NCBI GenBank assembly: GCA_949948895.1 | Contig: CATLHE010000003.1 | Coordinates: 1-64,000, forward strand | Length of the DNA stretch: 64,000 bases | Direction: 5' to 3' | Origin: an uncultured Christensenella sp. | GTDB taxonomy: Bacteria; Bacillota; Clostridia; Christensenellales; Pumilibacteraceae | Shown here: positions 26,467 through 36,263 of the stretch, piece by piece | Numbering within the stretch: the stretch's first letter is position 1 | Layout of the letters: the number at the start of each line of letters is the position of its first letter | Program-made: the position numbers and the translations under genes | Notes under the pieces: model-generated | The model's database searches: none | What the model was told of the DNA's origin: nothing | The model's input: the letters and a program-made list of their open reading frames with translations, nothing else

Positions 26467-28224
26467 ATGGGAAAGATCATTAAGATAAGCGGTCCGCTGA
26501 TCGTAGCGGACGGCATGGAAAACGTCAAAATGTTCGACGTAGTCCGCGTATCGGACAAAGGTCTGATAGGCGAAGTAATAGAACTGCGCGGCGACAAAGC
26601 ATCGATACAGGTCTACGAAGAAACGAGCATGCTCGGCACGGGCGAGCCCGTGGAATCGACCGAAGAACCGCTGTCCGTCGAGCTCGCGCCCGGGCTAATG
26701 GGCGGGATATACGACGGCATACAGCGCCCGCTCGAAAAGCTCTACGACATTTCGGGCGCAAGGATAGACCGCGGCGTCACCGCGCACGCTGTTGACGTTA
26801 CCAAAAAATGGGCGTTCAAACCGACTTTAAAGAAAGGCGATACCGTAACGTCTGGCGACGTAATAGGCACGGTCGAAGAAAACGAAGTAGTAACGCACAG
26901 AATAATGGTGCCTTACGGCGTAAGCGGCAAGATAGAAAAAATCGAAAGCGGCAGCTTCAACGTAGAGCAGACCATTGCGGTAATAAACGACGGCAAAAAG
27001 AAGCACGACGTGTGCATGCTCCAACGCTGGCCCGTCCGCCGCGGCAGACCGTATAAAGAAAAACTCGCGCCGACCGAACCGTTAGTTACCGGTCAGCGCG
27101 TAGTGGACACGCTGTTCCCCATAGCGCGCGGCGGCGTTGCGGCTGTACCCGGTCCGTTCGGCTCGGGCAAGACCGTCTTGCAGCACGCGCTTGCCAAATG
27201 GTCGGACGCGGACATAATCGTATACGTCGGGTGCGGCGAGCGCGGCAACGAAATGACCGACGTTCTGAATGAGTTCCCAGAACTTATCGATCCCAAAACC
27301 AACCAACCGCTCATGAAACGCACCGTGCTCATCGCCAACACTTCGGACATGCCGGTCGCGGCGCGCGAGGCGAGCATATACACGGGCATCACCATCGCAG
27401 AATACTATCGCGACATGGGGTATTCGGTCGCGATCATGGCTGACTCCACGTCGAGATGGGCGGAAGCGCTCAGAGAAATGAGTGGACGTCTCCAAGAAAT
27501 GCCCGGCGAGGAAGGCTATCCCGCATACCTATCCAGTCGGCTCGCGGAGTTCTACGAGCGCGCGGGATCGGTCAAGATCCTAGGCAGCGACAAGACCCGC
27601 GTGGGCTCGGTCACCGCGATCGGCGCAGTATCGCCTCCGGGCGGCGACATGTCGGAGCCCGTCAGCCAAGCGACGCTGAGGATAGTAAAAGTATATTGGG
27701 GTCTGTCGAGCGCGCTCGCGTATAAACGGCATTTCCCCGCAATAGACTGGCTCGTGAGCTACTCGCTGTACGGCGACAGGCTCGCGGAATGGTTCACTAA
27801 AAACGTAGACGAAAAATTCAACGCGTACCGCACCGAGATAAGCAAGCTCTTGCAGGAAGAAGCCAAGCTTGACGAGATAGTGCGGCTCGTGGGTATGGAC
27901 GCGCTGTCGCCGCGCGATCGCCTGACCATGGAAGCGGCAAAATCTGTGCGCGAGGACTACCTGCACCAAAACTCGTTCCACGAAGTCGATACGTACACCT
28001 CGCTCAAAAAGCAGTTCAAAATGCTCAAGCTCATAGTCGATTGGCATACCCAAGCCGAGCGCGCGCTCGACCGCGGCGTGAGCGTCGAGCAGATACTGTC
28101 CGCGCCCTGCCGCGAGCGCATAGGCAGAGCCAAGTACGTGCCCGAAAGCGAAATAGCCGAGCTCGACAGGATCCATGAAGAAATGCTCGATAGTTATGCG
28201 GGGCTCAAAAAGGAGGGCGAGTAA
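26467..28224 (+). CDS. ntpA: V-type ATPase catalytic subunit A
   Basis: Catalytic ATP-binding subunit, 585 residues. It has an N-terminal beta barrel, the A-type insertion (about 110-190), P-loop [21 protein letters not shown] with the catalytic Glu, and [20 protein letters not shown] [20 protein letters not shown]. No intein or frameshift is seen. Its stop overlaps the start of ntpB (TAATG). The start codon lies 9 nt after an AGGT furnished by repeat DNA. Confidence 0.97.
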   Translation: MGKIIKISGPLIVADGMENVKMFDVVRVSDKGLIGEVIELRGDKASIQVYEETSMLGTGEPVESTEEPLSVELAPGLMGGIYDGIQRPLEKLYDISGARIDRGVTAHAVDVTKKWAFKPTLKKGDTVTSGDVIGTVEENEVVTHRIMVPYGVSGKIEKIESGSFNVEQTIAVINDGKKKHDVCMLQRWPVRRGRPYKEKLAPTEPLVTGQRVVDTLFPIARGGVAAVPGPFGSGKTVLQHALAKWSDADIIVYVGCGERGNEMTDVLNEFPELIDPKTNQPLMKRTVLIANTSDMPVAAREASIYTGITIAEYYRDMGYSVAIMADSTSRWAEALREMSGRLQEMPGEEGYPAYLSSRLAEFYERAGSVKILGSDKTRVGSVTAIGAVSPPGGDMSEPVSQATLRIVKVYWGLSSALAYKRHFPAIDWLVSYSLYGDRLAEWFTKNVDEKFNAYRTEISKLLQEEAKLDEIVRLVGMDALSPRDRLTMEAAKSVREDYLHQNSFHEVDTYTSLKKQFKMLKLIVDWHTQAERALDRGVSVEQILSAPCRERIGRAKYVPESEIAELDRIHEEMLDSYAGLKKEGE

Positions 28225-29591
28225 TGCGTAAAGAATACCGCACCATAAAAGAAGTAGTAGGCCCGCTCATGCTCGTCGAAAAAGTCGACGGCGTCAAGTA
28301 CAACGAGCTGGTCAAGATAGTACAGGACGGCAGCGACGAAACGCGGCTCGGCAGGGTCTTGGAAGTGGACGGCGACAAAGCGCTCGTTCAGCTGTTCGCG
28401 CCCAGCCGCGGGCTCAAGATCGCGGAAGCCAAAGCGAGCTTTACGGGCAAAGCGATAGAACTGAAAGTCTCGCGCGACATGCTCGGCAGAGTGTTCGACG
28501 GCATGGGTAAACCCATCGACGGCGGCGCGGAGCTCCTGCCCGAAAAGAGCCTCGACGTCAACGGCAGTCCGATTAACCCCGTTGCGCGCGACTATCCCAA
28601 CGAGTTCATCCAAACGGGCATAAGCGCTATTGACGGACTCAATACGCTCGTGCGCGGTCAAAAGCTACCTGTGTTCTCGGCGTCGGGACTGCCGCACGCC
28701 GACCTCGCGGCGCAGATAGCGCGTCAGGCACAGGTCAAAAATACCGACGATAAGTTCGCCGTCGTGTTCGCCGCTATGGGCATCACGTACGAAGAAAGCG
28801 ACTTTTTCATAACCGATTTCAGACGCACGGGCGCGATCGATAGAACGGTCATGTTCCTGAACCTCGCAAACGACCCTGCGGTAGAACGCATAAACACGCC
28901 GCGCATGGCAATGACCGCCGCGGAATATCTGGCGTTCGATTGCGATATGCACGTATTGGTCATAATGACCGATATAACAAACTACGCGGAAGCCCAGCGC
29001 GAGATCTCGGCGGCACGCCGCGAGGTCCCCGGGCGCCGCGGTTATCCCGGGTATATGTATACCGACCTCGCCACCATTTACGAGCGCGCAGGGCGCATAC
29101 GCGGCAAGAAAGGCTCTATCACGCTCATACCCATTCTCACAATGCCCGAGGACGATAAGACCCATCCCATACCCGACCTCACGGGCTATATCACCGAGGG
29201 TCAGATAATCCTCTCGCGCGATCTGTACAAGAAAGGCATGAACCCGCCGATCGACGTATTGCCGTCGCTGTCGCGTCTTAAAGACAAGGGCATAGGCAAG
29301 GGCAAAACGCGCAAGGACCACGCGGACACTATGAACCAGCTGTTCTCGGCGTATGCGCGCGGCAAGGACGCTAAAGAACTCGGCGCGATACTCGGCGACG
29401 CCGCGCTGTCCGATATAGACAAGCAGTACGCGCGGTTCGCCGAAGCGTTCGAGAAACAGTATATCAATCAGGGCTTCGACTGCAACCGCAGTATCGAAGA
29501 AACGCTTGACGTCGGCTGGGAGCTGTTGCGTATCCTCCCGCGCTCGGAGCTTAAAAGGATACGCGACGAGTATCTCGACGAATACCTTTGA
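28224..29591 (+). CDS. ntpB: V-type ATPase regulatory subunit B
   Basis: Non-catalytic nucleotide-binding subunit, 455 residues, that alternates with A in the head. It lacks a P-loop, as expected, and shows [59 protein letters not shown] and the C-terminal PRSELKRI. The final Leu codon and TGA run into a long repeat hairpin, the left arm of which (29589-29598) includes the stop codon. Confidence 0.97.
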   Translation: MRKEYRTIKEVVGPLMLVEKVDGVKYNELVKIVQDGSDETRLGRVLEVDGDKALVQLFAPSRGLKIAEAKASFTGKAIELKVSRDMLGRVFDGMGKPIDGGAELLPEKSLDVNGSPINPVARDYPNEFIQTGISAIDGLNTLVRGQKLPVFSASGLPHADLAAQIARQAQVKNTDDKFAVVFAAMGITYEESDFFITDFRRTGAIDRTVMFLNLANDPAVERINTPRMAMTAAEYLAFDCDMHVLVIMTDITNYAEAQREISAARREVPGRRGYPGYMYTDLATIYERAGRIRGKKGSITLIPILTMPEDDKTHPIPDLTGYITEGQIILSRDLYKKGMNPPIDVLPSLSRLKDKGIGKGKTRKDHADTMNQLFSAYARGKDAKELGAILGDAALSDIDKQYARFAEAFEKQYINQGFDCNRSIEETLDVGWELLRILPRSELKRIRDEYLDEYL

Positions 29592-30000
29592 GCGCTTATT
29601 CATCGCGTGATACGGGTTGCGTGCGGCATACCGCCTTGGTCGTGTAGGTGGGTCTACACTCCCGTCGGCGGTACACCGCCAGCTACCCGTCTGACGCGCG
29701 ACTAAGCGCTCAAAGCGTTGCGGGTTTGTTTATCGTAACGTGATACAGGTTGCGAACTGCGCGGCGTCTAGGGTCATGTAGGTGGGTCTACACTCCCCGT
29801 CGCCGCCGCTTGCGCGCCTTGCCTAGCTCGCGTCTACGCTCTCAAATCGCGTTTACTAACGCACTCGGGTCGTGTAGTAGGTGGGTCTACACTCCGGTCG
29901 GCGGTACACCGCCGGCTACCCGTCTGACGCGCGACTAAGCGCTCAAAGCGTTGCGGGTTATTATAGTAACATACGGGCTGTGCGCGAAAACTTAAATTGT
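29589..30000. repeat. three long-hairpin repeats between ntpB and ntpD
   Basis: No gene is seen between 29592 and 30060. Copy 1 has arms TGAGCGCTTA (29589-29598) and TAAGCGCTCA (29703-29712), and the core GTAGGTGGGTCTAC at 29643. Further cores are at 29778 and 29877. The segments after the first and third cores are nearly identical for about 80 bp (to CTCAAAGCGTTGCGGGTT), so one is a recent duplicate. Confidence 0.88.
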
Positions 30001-30060
30001 AACGATTTTACATGATGTAACGTAAACTACTCGACCGAGTAAAAACACGACAGGTATATA

Positions 30061-30669
30061 ATGGCACGATTAAACGTTAATCCGACGCGCATGGAATTGC
30101 GTCGGCTCAAAGACAGGCTGAAGACCGCCGAGCGCGGGCACAAGCTTTTGAAAGACAAGTCGGACGAGATGGTTCGGCAGTTTTTGGTGCTGATCAAAGA
30201 GAACAAGCGCCTGCGCGAGGAGATAGAGGGCGAGATCGCTTCGGCGCTCCGTACGTTCTCGCTGTCGGCGGGCGCGCCGCTCGATGTGGTGCAGGCGATA
30301 GCGCTGCCTACGCTTACGGCGGAGATAAGCGTCGGGACCAAGAATGTTATGGGCGTGGATGTGCCGTTCATGCAGACCAAGCGCGTGGGCGAGATCGAAC
30401 TGCCGTACGCACTGTGCTCCGCGCCCGCGGAGCTCGACGGCGCGATACTCGGACTGATTGCGCTTACAGATAAGCTGTTGCACTTGGCTGAGGTCGAAAA
30501 GACGTGCAATATGCTAGCTGACGAGATAGAAAAGAATCGACGCAGAGTCAATGCGCTCGAGTACGTTATGATCCCGCAGCTCAAAGAGACTATTAAGTAT
30601 ATACTGATGAAGCTCGACGAGAACGAGCGCGCGTCGGTCGTGAGACTGATGAAAGTCAAAGATTTCTAG
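30061..30669 (+). CDS. ntpD: V-type ATPase subunit D (central rotor shaft)
   Basis: 202 residues, a long antiparallel coiled coil. RLNVNPTRMELRRLKDRLKTA at the N-terminus and RRVNALEYVMIPQLKETIKYI in the C-terminal third are diagnostic. The ATG is 6 nt after AGG of ACACGACAGGT, the end of a boundary repeat. The TAG stop is immediately followed by the hairpin CCAAGCACAGCTTGG and TGTCGTGTGT, so the gene is bracketed by inverted repeat ends. Confidence 0.95.
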   Translation: MARLNVNPTRMELRRLKDRLKTAERGHKLLKDKSDEMVRQFLVLIKENKRLREEIEGEIASALRTFSLSAGAPLDVVQAIALPTLTAEISVGTKNVMGVDVPFMQTKRVGEIELPYALCSAPAELDGAILGLIALTDKLLHLAEVEKTCNMLADEIEKNRRRVNALEYVMIPQLKETIKYILMKLDENERASVVRLMKVKDF

Positions 30670-31480
30670 CCAAGCACAGCTTGGATTTCTGTCGTGTGTT
30701 TGCGTTGTCGGTGGTATTGCGTGACACCCGACCAAGCACAGCTTGGATTTCTGTCGTGTGCCAACCAAATGTTGGACGTCTGTCGTGTGTTTGCGTGAGT
30801 GATTAAAATATTGTTACACCCGAATAATTACATGGCATATTAAGGACGGTCATTGCCGTCCTTTTGTCATTCCGAGCTTGCGAAGGATCTAGGCGAACCG
30901 CCGCACATACGACACGACAAACAAATGACAGCCCGCACCATGCCACCGCTCTTATTCGGGTGTAACGTAAAATAAACGAAAAAGTCGATACACGACAAAT
31001 ATCCAAGCTGTGCTTGGCGAACCGCCGCAGAACGACAACACCAAACCAATCGCAACCCACCCGTAAGGCATGACGACCTCGGCACTCCGTTTACGGTTCA
31101 TTTGACGCGTCAAAAGCGGAGCGCAGGGGTCTGCGCTCCCTACGATTGTTTGAACGTCATTGCCGTCCTATTGTTATACTGAGCGTTAGCGAAGGATCTT
31201 TAGCGTAGCCACAAAGCGTGAATGTTAAACCACTCGTATTCGATAAAAGATTTGCATTTATTCGGGCGAACTCAAAATAAAATATAATGTAAACACGCGA
31301 CAATCGTCCAACATTTGGTTGGCGGGCTTACGCCCTAGATCCTTCGGCTTCGCCTCAGGATGACAGGTATCGATAGTGGGATATTCGTTTTGTTTTTATT
31401 CGGGTGTCATGCGAAATCGATTATATACGCCCATACACGACAGACGCCAAGCCTTTGGCTTGGAATTTTCGGGCGGCGTG
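30670..31480. repeat. dense intergenic repeat cluster
   Basis: No gene is seen between 30670 and 31497. Three TGTCGTGTG units follow ntpD (hairpins at 30670, 30739 and 30766; the last is CCAACCAAATGTTGG, a different stem with the same shape), ending in TTACACCCGAATAA. Reversed copies (TTATTCGGGTGTAACG to ACACGACA and CCAAGC hairpins) lie at about 30950, 31250 and 31398. Copies of the CGAAGGATCTAGGCGAACC family and of the GGAGCG hairpin family are in between. Confidence 0.88.
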
Positions 31481-31486
31481 CGCGCA

Positions 31487-31492
31487 TATAAT
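31487..31492 (+). promoter_or_regulatory. -10 box 5 nt before the lipoprotein start
   Basis: TATAAT at 31487-31492, with the ATG at 31498, predicts a leaderless mRNA. No convincing -35 box is at the right distance; a repeat hairpin AAGCCTTTGGCTT occupies that region. Confidence 0.6.
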
Positions 31493-31497
31493 ACCGT

Positions 31498-32133
31498 ATG
31501 AAAAAATTATGTGCGGTATTTGCGGCAATAATGACTGCGGTCACGGCTATATTTTTATGGTCGTGCGGTAAAGAAGTCAAAAACGTGAGCGAAAGACGGT
31601 GCGGGTTCTTTACGGCAAGCGACGACGCGTTCACCGTGACTGCAGTGTCGGGCGAGCGCGAGGACCCGTTCGCCGCCGACGGCAAGGCGGGCGCGCTCGT
31701 ACCGTACACGCTAATCACCGTCGTGCCTGCGTCGTTCGACGTCGACGCAGTTATCACGTTTGCCGTCGATACAGGCTCAAGCACATACGGCGGAACGATG
31801 ACCGTTCATCCGTTTGCCGCATCGTTTTCGGCGGAGCTCTCCGCCGAGATAAAGAGCGAGTTTAAAATAACCGTCACCGTCGGCGGAGCCAAGCACGAGT
31901 ACGGTATGAAATCGGCGCTCACCGCGGACATGATCGATTATGCCGAAGCCATAGGCATAGCCGAGGATAGGCTTGAGCCCAAGGGCGGATACGAAGTGCG
32001 GGCGCGCCTCATCGAAAATCCGCTCGACGAAAACGGTCTGTGCTGGCACGTGGCGTTCATCTTCGGCGCGGATAAAGAGCAAAGCGTGCTCTTGGACCCC
32101 GTCACGGGCAAGGTGATAGCGAAAAAAGTCTAG
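31498..32133 (+). CDS. lipoprotein with PepSY-like C-terminus
   Basis: 211 residues. A signal peptide with lipobox LWSC (C23) indicates a membrane-anchored extracellular protein. The middle is beta-rich and unrecognised. The C-terminal 70 residues (ALTADMIDYAEAIGIAEDRL, then LCWHVAFIFGADKEQSVLLD and PVTGKVIAKK) resemble a PepSY domain, which inhibits or chaperones extracellular enzymes; this is inferred from pattern only. The gene is alone, and appears to be translated from a leaderless mRNA. Confidence 0.6.
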   Translation: MKKLCAVFAAIMTAVTAIFLWSCGKEVKNVSERRCGFFTASDDAFTVTAVSGEREDPFAADGKAGALVPYTLITVVPASFDVDAVITFAVDTGSSTYGGTMTVHPFAASFSAELSAEIKSEFKITVTVGGAKHEYGMKSALTADMIDYAEAIGIAEDRLEPKGGYEVRARLIENPLDENGLCWHVAFIFGADKEQSVLLDPVTGKVIAKKV

Positions 32134-32163
32134 TAAAAATATTTTGTTTTAATTCTGTCGGTA

Positions 32164-32553
32164 TCAAATGCCTAAAATATAAAAACCGTTATTTCTTGCG
32201 CCCGATAACCATTCCGTAATAATTTCATGCTCGACAGGTTTTTGGGCGAGAATACGTTTAATGATCTCATCGACGGTGTCGGCAGTATAATAAGTAACGC
32301 CGAAATTATCGAACTTGCCGGTTTTGCCGTTTTGATAGTATCCTTCCCCGAATAGGTCTTTATATAAAAGACAAAACTCATCGATATCGTCTATAAAGAC
32401 ATATAATGAATCGTTTTGCCAATTCGGCAAAGACGAAATGGCAAAGGGGTTTTTTGCAAACAGTCCTTTTCGCGATTTACGGTACGATATTTCCAAAAAT
32501 GCCGAACCGTATTTTTGTCTTCGTATTTCTTGATCTTCGAATTGCATAAACAT
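32164..32553 (-). CDS. hypothetical protein, AT-rich island
   Basis: 129 residues, no family recognised. It is acidic and aromatic-rich (SLYVFIDDIDEFCLLYKDLF, FGVTYYTADTVDEIIKRIL) and has no signal or membrane segment. The ATG at 32553 was chosen over a TTG at 32601 because GGAG lies 8 nt before it. It follows the flavodoxin-like gene in the same direction with a gap of 50 nt and is probably co-transcribed. Base composition is clearly AT-richer than the surrounding core genes. Confidence 0.55.
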   Translation of the reverse strand: MFMQFEDQEIRRQKYGSAFLEISYRKSRKGLFAKNPFAISSLPNWQNDSLYVFIDDIDEFCLLYKDLFGEGYYQNGKTGKFDNFGVTYYTADTVDEIIKRILAQKPVEHEIITEWLSGARNNGFYILGI

Positions 32554-32603
32554 ATTTAGGACTCCGTATGAGAGGCGACTCTTCCGTAAGCTAGCCGTCA
32601 AAG

Positions 32604-33161
32604 TTACTTATCGTTGGCAGAACAAAATTTTTTTAATTCATCGATTGCTTCGCGTGAACTCATTAAATCTCCCGCGATACTTATTTTTCCGTACCTTTTG
32701 GGCGATAGGATAAGCGTGCGCAATGAATCCGATTCCGAGACGTGATATCCGAAAGCTTGGATAAAATTATCCTTGCCCGTATTGCTGACGACGATAAATC
32801 TTTTCGGTACAGACAGATATTTATCCAACAATAGCTGCTGTCCTTGAAAGTAACATTGGCTTCGTTCGTTAAAAATAAAAAAATGCGCGTTGGGATAGTC
32901 GCAGTAATTGGGAACGATAAAATATACAAGATCCGAGTTAGTAATATTCTCGTATATTTTATAAATATCGTCTTTTATATAAGCACATTTGTTCCTCGCG
33001 ATAAAACACTCGTAATCGCAATTTCCGCAAGGGCTCACGGAAAGAGCGTGAAAGTCATAACGTTTTACTTTGTCAAAAGGGTAGAGAGCTTCGATCTGAT
33101 CGGAAATGGCATGACAGTTGCCGTTAGCTCTTCCGCTGAAATTCACTATCACGATTTTCAT
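32604..33161 (-). CDS. flavodoxin-like / NAD(P)H-dependent FMN reductase family protein
   Basis: 185 residues. The N-terminal strand and phosphate loop MKIVIVNFSGRANGNCHAISDQI match the FMN-reductase fold, and VSPCGNCDYECF resembles the Cys motif in iron-sulfur flavoproteins and related reductases of anaerobes. YFIVPNYCDYPNAHF takes the place of the usual P.Y loop. A redox role is likely; the substrate is unknown. It has a perfect consensus promoter and lies in an AT-rich island. Confidence 0.7.
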   Translation of the reverse strand: MKIVIVNFSGRANGNCHAISDQIEALYPFDKVKRYDFHALSVSPCGNCDYECFIARNKCAYIKDDIYKIYENITNSDLVYFIVPNYCDYPNAHFFIFNERSQCYFQGQQLLLDKYLSVPKRFIVVSNTGKDNFIQAFGYHVSESDSLRTLILSPKRYGKISIAGDLMSSREAIDELKKFCSANDK

Positions 33162-33190
33162 TTGAGCGCCTCGCTATGATGTTTGTCGAT

Positions 33191-33219
33191 ATTATATCAC
33201 GTTAAAATATAACTGTCAA
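33191..33219 (-). promoter_or_regulatory. perfect consensus promoter of the flavodoxin-like gene
   Basis: Read on the minus strand: TTGACA (complement of 33214-33219), 17-bp spacer ending in TGA, TATAAT (complement of 33191-33196). Confidence 0.85.
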
Positions 33220-33283
33220 AGATAGAACTCGCAGCGAGCTATTAACTGTCTTATTTGAAGATGAATACCGTAGTCTACACTTT

Positions 33284-33721
33284 TCAACCGTGCCGATCGA
33301 TCGCCTTTTTCAGAGCGGCTGTAAACGGATCGATAAAAGTCCGATCTGTGACAAAACTTATAGTGCAAGCATTTTCACCGTCGATACAGTCGAATCTGCA
33401 TTTTACATTAATATGTCCCGATATATCATAGGAAAAATTCATGGCAAAACTGTTTTCGGAATCGAAATTATCTATCTTTAAATCATTTGACTGTAAAGTC
33501 CGCCTTTTGTGTTTCCTATCGGTGTCATGGAACCGTATATCCTGACGCTTACATAGTTCGTAAAGCAGTTCGCGCAGTTTGCGTGCTTGAGCGTAAGTTT
33601 GAAAATCAAGCGTTATAAACGCGGCGTGCGCTTTGACCGAAAGTTCGTAATCACAGCTGTCTTCAAAATAATTAAGGACGATAAATTCTATGTATTCGCC
33701 GTTTTCGTTTTTGATTAACAT
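33284..33721 (-). CDS. hypothetical protein, AT-rich island
   Basis: 145 residues, no family recognised. Cytoplasmic in appearance, beta-rich in the first 40 residues (NGEYIEFIVLNYFEDSCDYEL) with a helical YAQARKLRELLYELCKRQ and further strands (NFSYDISGHINVKCRFDC). ATG at 33721 was chosen since AGGAG lies 7 nt before it. A promoter AGTCAA/ATTATA (complement TTGACT, 16 bp, TATAAT) lies at 33741-33768 and overlaps the kinase terminator region. Confidence 0.5.
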   Translation of the reverse strand: MLIKNENGEYIEFIVLNYFEDSCDYELSVKAHAAFITLDFQTYAQARKLRELLYELCKRQDIRFHDTDRKHKRRTLQSNDLKIDNFDSENSFAMNFSYDISGHINVKCRFDCIDGENACTISFVTDRTFIDPFTAALKKAIDRHG

Positions 33722-33740
33722 GTTCATTCTCCTAAGCCTA

Positions 33741-33768
33741 ATTATATCACAAAATCATATATAGTCAA
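33741..33768 (-). promoter_or_regulatory. promoter of the hypothetical gene
   Basis: On the minus strand: TTGACT (complement of 33763-33768), 16-bp spacer with TG before the -10, TATAAT (complement of 33741-33746). Confidence 0.7.
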
Positions 33769-33776
33769 TATAAATA

Positions 33777-33801
33777 AGCTCACCGCAAATTACGGTGAGC
33801 T
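33777..33801 (-). terminator. terminator of the PP2C-kinase operon
   Basis: AGCTCACCG (33777-33785) and CGGTGAGCT (33793-33801) pair perfectly; on the minus strand a TTATTTATATT run follows. Confidence 0.75.
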
Positions 33802-33841
33802 CTTATCTGCCTTTGTATATCCCGTCCGTTGTAGGGCGATC

Positions 33842-35173
33842 TTACTTTTTGAATAACTTGGAGAAGAATCCCGACGACTTGCCCGTCTTTTTTTCGGGCT
33901 TGGCGGCGGGTTTTGCCGCGGGCTTAGACGCTACCGCTTTGTCGGTTTTGGCTACCGGCGTTTTGACCGCGGCTCTTCCCGTTGCGGCGGGCTTTGCCGC
34001 GCTCGCTTGCTTATCCGTTTTTGTTGCGGGCTTGGCTGTCGACGCGCCCGTTCTCGAGATCGGGGTCTTGGACGCCGTAGCTCTGTTCGTCGAGGCGGAA
34101 GCGCCTGCCGCAGTGCGCGGGATTATCGTCTTTTTGGGCGCGGTCGGCGCGGACGCGGTAGTGACTGCGGCGACGGATTTTCTCGGCGCTCTCGGGTTGT
34201 ACAAGCCGTTTATCATGCTCTGAACGTCTTGATACCGTTTCTTTTTATCGACGGCGAGCGATTTCATGAGCCCGTTTTCCACGCCCGGATCGATGGCTAT
34301 GCCAAGCTCGGACGGGCGTTTAATGGTGTCTTTGCCCATCATGACGCGGATGGACTCGGGCGGAAGCACGCCCGTTATCGCGTAGTATATCGTAACGCCC
34401 AAAGCGTAAACGTCCGTCCACGGACCTTGCTCGCCGTGCGAGTCGTACTGCTCGGGCGGGGCAAAGCCCTGTTTTAAAACAATGGACAGCGATCTTCCGT
34501 CGGGGTTGGAGTACTTGGCGGCGCCGAAGTCTATGAGCTTGACTTCGTTGTACTTGGTTATAAGAATGTTGTCGGGCGAGATGTCGCGGTGAATGAGCCC
34601 TATCTTGTGGACTTGCGTGAGCGAGTCCATTACGGGCCGCATGATAGTGAGTATCTCGTCTACGGGGAGCTTGCCGCCCTTTCTTTGCAGGTATTTTTTG
34701 AGCGACATGCCGTCGAGAAATTCCATGACGATATACGCCGTGCCGTTAGCCGAGAAAAAGTCTCTTACGTTGACTACGCCTGCGAGGTTTTTGATCTTGG
34801 CAAGCGCGCGCGCCTCTTCGACAAAGCGTTTGAGTCCGCGATTGCTCGCAGCTTGGTTCTGTTTGGAATTGATTATTACCTGATTGCCGCCCGCAACGCG
34901 CGTGACGTAGCCCGACGGAAAATACTCCTTGACCGCGACCTTGATGCCTTGCTGAAGGTCCCAAGCGAGGTAGGTGATACCAAATCCGCCTTCACCGAGC
35001 GCTTTACCGATGAGATAGCGGTTTTGCGTGCCGAGTACGGTGCGCTGGGGCAGGTGGTGGAGGGGCGACGGCGTGTCGTCCGCTTGACGGTGACAGTTGG
35101 TGCACACTCGGCTGCCGTCGAGGTCGCCGAAACAGTACAGACAAATATTCTTATTGGTCCTGACTCTAGCCAT
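33842..35173 (-). CDS. Ser/Thr protein kinase with N-terminal zinc ribbon
   Basis: Eukaryote-like (Hanks-type) kinase, 443 residues. The N-terminus has four Cys as a zinc ribbon (C11, C14, C24, C27). The kinase domain runs from about 53 to 330: glycine loop GEGGFGITY, VKEYF with K82, HRDISPDN (195-202), DFGAAK (215-220) and APPEQY. After that comes a 110-residue Ala/Lys/Pro/Thr tail ending in SGFFSKLFKK. There is no membrane segment and no PASTA domain, so it is cytoplasmic, unlike PrkC. The kinase lies directly after a PP2C phosphatase gene; its GGAG overlaps the phosphatase stop, so the two are translationally coupled. Confidence 0.93.
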   Translation of the reverse strand: MARVRTNKNICLYCFGDLDGSRVCTNCHRQADDTPSPLHHLPQRTVLGTQNRYLIGKALGEGGFGITYLAWDLQQGIKVAVKEYFPSGYVTRVAGGNQVIINSKQNQAASNRGLKRFVEEARALAKIKNLAGVVNVRDFFSANGTAYIVMEFLDGMSLKKYLQRKGGKLPVDEILTIMRPVMDSLTQVHKIGLIHRDISPDNILITKYNEVKLIDFGAAKYSNPDGRSLSIVLKQGFAPPEQYDSHGEQGPWTDVYALGVTIYYAITGVLPPESIRVMMGKDTIKRPSELGIAIDPGVENGLMKSLAVDKKKRYQDVQSMINGLYNPRAPRKSVAAVTTASAPTAPKKTIIPRTAAGASASTNRATASKTPISRTGASTAKPATKTDKQASAAKPAATGRAAVKTPVAKTDKAVASKPAAKPAAKPEKKTGKSSGFFSKLFKK

Positions 35174-35179
35174 TACTAA

Positions 35180-35929
35180 TTACTCCCTGATCATGGCGAC
35201 GATTGCCGAATAGTTGTCGTTGTACTTGGTGACGCGGGCGAGAAGGCGCTGTTCCATTTTGGCGAGCGCTTCGTCGGGCGTGACCGAACTTAATAGGTCC
35301 TGTTCCATTTCTTCTTCGTACACGTATTCCCAAAACCCGTCGGTACAAAGAATGAAAGCGTCGCCCGCAAGCAACGGGGATTTATAGATATCGCAGTCGG
35401 GCGGTATGTAATAGTCCGAACCGAGCACGCGCGTCAGTTTGTTCTGGTCTTTGTGCGAGCGTATGTCGCGGAGGGGGATCTGACCCATTTCCACGGCTAT
35501 CTGGGAAAGCGAGTGGTCTTTGGTCTGGTAGTGCAGTTTTCCGCCCTTGAAAAAGTAAACGCGAGTATCGCCTATGTGCGACATTACGGTCGTATTGAAA
35601 TCGGTGACGACGCATGCGACGGTCGTGCACGACGATTTTATTTTGGGGTTCTTTTCCTTTTCGTCTACGACGCGGTTATGCGCGGTTTGAACGTAGCTTT
35701 GGCAAAATTCGGGACGGACGGCGCGTTCGGCGTCTATCTGCTTGATGCGGTTGTACGTTTCGATTATATTGGTAGCGCAGATGCGGCTCGCGACCTCGCT
35801 ACCGTAATACGACCCGAGCCCGTCGCAAACGACAAGGCATGCGCCGTCGTCCGCGACCGTTTGATCGAGGTAGTCCTGATTGTATTCGCGTCCGCCCTGC
35901 TTGCAAATCGCGCTCGTGAGTATTTTCAT
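35180..35929 (-). CDS. PP2C-family protein phosphatase
   Basis: Metal-dependent Ser/Thr phosphatase, 249 residues, the likely opponent of the kinase downstream. Motifs: QGGREYNQDYL near the N-terminus (in place of the usual RxxNQD), VVCDGLGSYYGSEVAS (metal-binding Asp), SHIGDTRVYFF, KDHSLSQ, and LCTDGFWEYV with a further metal Asp. No membrane segment. Transcription starts from a consensus promoter about 75 nt upstream. Confidence 0.93.
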   Translation of the reverse strand: MKILTSAICKQGGREYNQDYLDQTVADDGACLVVCDGLGSYYGSEVASRICATNIIETYNRIKQIDAERAVRPEFCQSYVQTAHNRVVDEKEKNPKIKSSCTTVACVVTDFNTTVMSHIGDTRVYFFKGGKLHYQTKDHSLSQIAVEMGQIPLRDIRSHKDQNKLTRVLGSDYYIPPDCDIYKSPLLAGDAFILCTDGFWEYVYEEEMEQDLLSSVTPDEALAKMEQRLLARVTKYNDNYSAIVAMIRE

Positions 35930-36002
35930 GCATTCCGCCTTTGTGGGAGAGCTTTGCCCGCCGCCAAACCGCTCGGCGCAAACTCTTCAAGGTAATACTT
36001 TA

Positions 36003-36031
36003 ATTATATAGCATAGCGGCGGTCAAGTCAA
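36003..36031 (-). promoter_or_regulatory. promoter of the PP2C-kinase operon
   Basis: On the minus strand: TTGACT (complement of 36026-36031), 17-bp spacer, TATAAT (complement of 36003-36008). The 334-bp gap between 35930 and 36263 holds this promoter, a partial copy of the ACTTCTTTT...AAAAGAAGT repeat (36101-36123) and the purE promoter. Confidence 0.8.
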
Positions 36032-36133
36032 GAGTTTTGAGCGTTTAAAGGTCATAAGACCGCGACGCACGTGCGTGGAATTTTGCACGAAAGCGCTTGC
36101 GGACTTCTTTTATAAAAGAAGTATGTGAAATAA

Positions 36134-36162
36134 TTGACGAAATTCGGCGCGTGTGCTATAAT
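36134..36162 (+). promoter_or_regulatory. promoter of purE
   Basis: TTGACG (36134-36139), 17-bp spacer, TATAAT (36157-36162). A leader of about 95 nt follows before the ATG; I see no clear purine riboswitch or PurR box in it. Confidence 0.8.
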
Positions 36163-36263
36163 ATGAATCGCGTTCTCGGATGAGTTTTATGCGTGTAGCA
36201 AAGGCTTAGTCGAGCGCAAAAGATCGCGCGTAACGATACGGTCGCGATAAAAAGGAGCGGTAA

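Noticed and set aside
30667..30700. Integron attC-like sites after stop codons
   Set aside because: Hairpins directly after stop codons recall gene cassettes, but the genes are core metabolism in operon order, the hairpins are short without attC core sites, and no integrase is seen.
36163..36263. Purine riboswitch in the purE leader
   Set aside because: I could not find the conserved three-way junction (paired loops with UAUA and the specificity pyrimidine) or a terminator in the leader.
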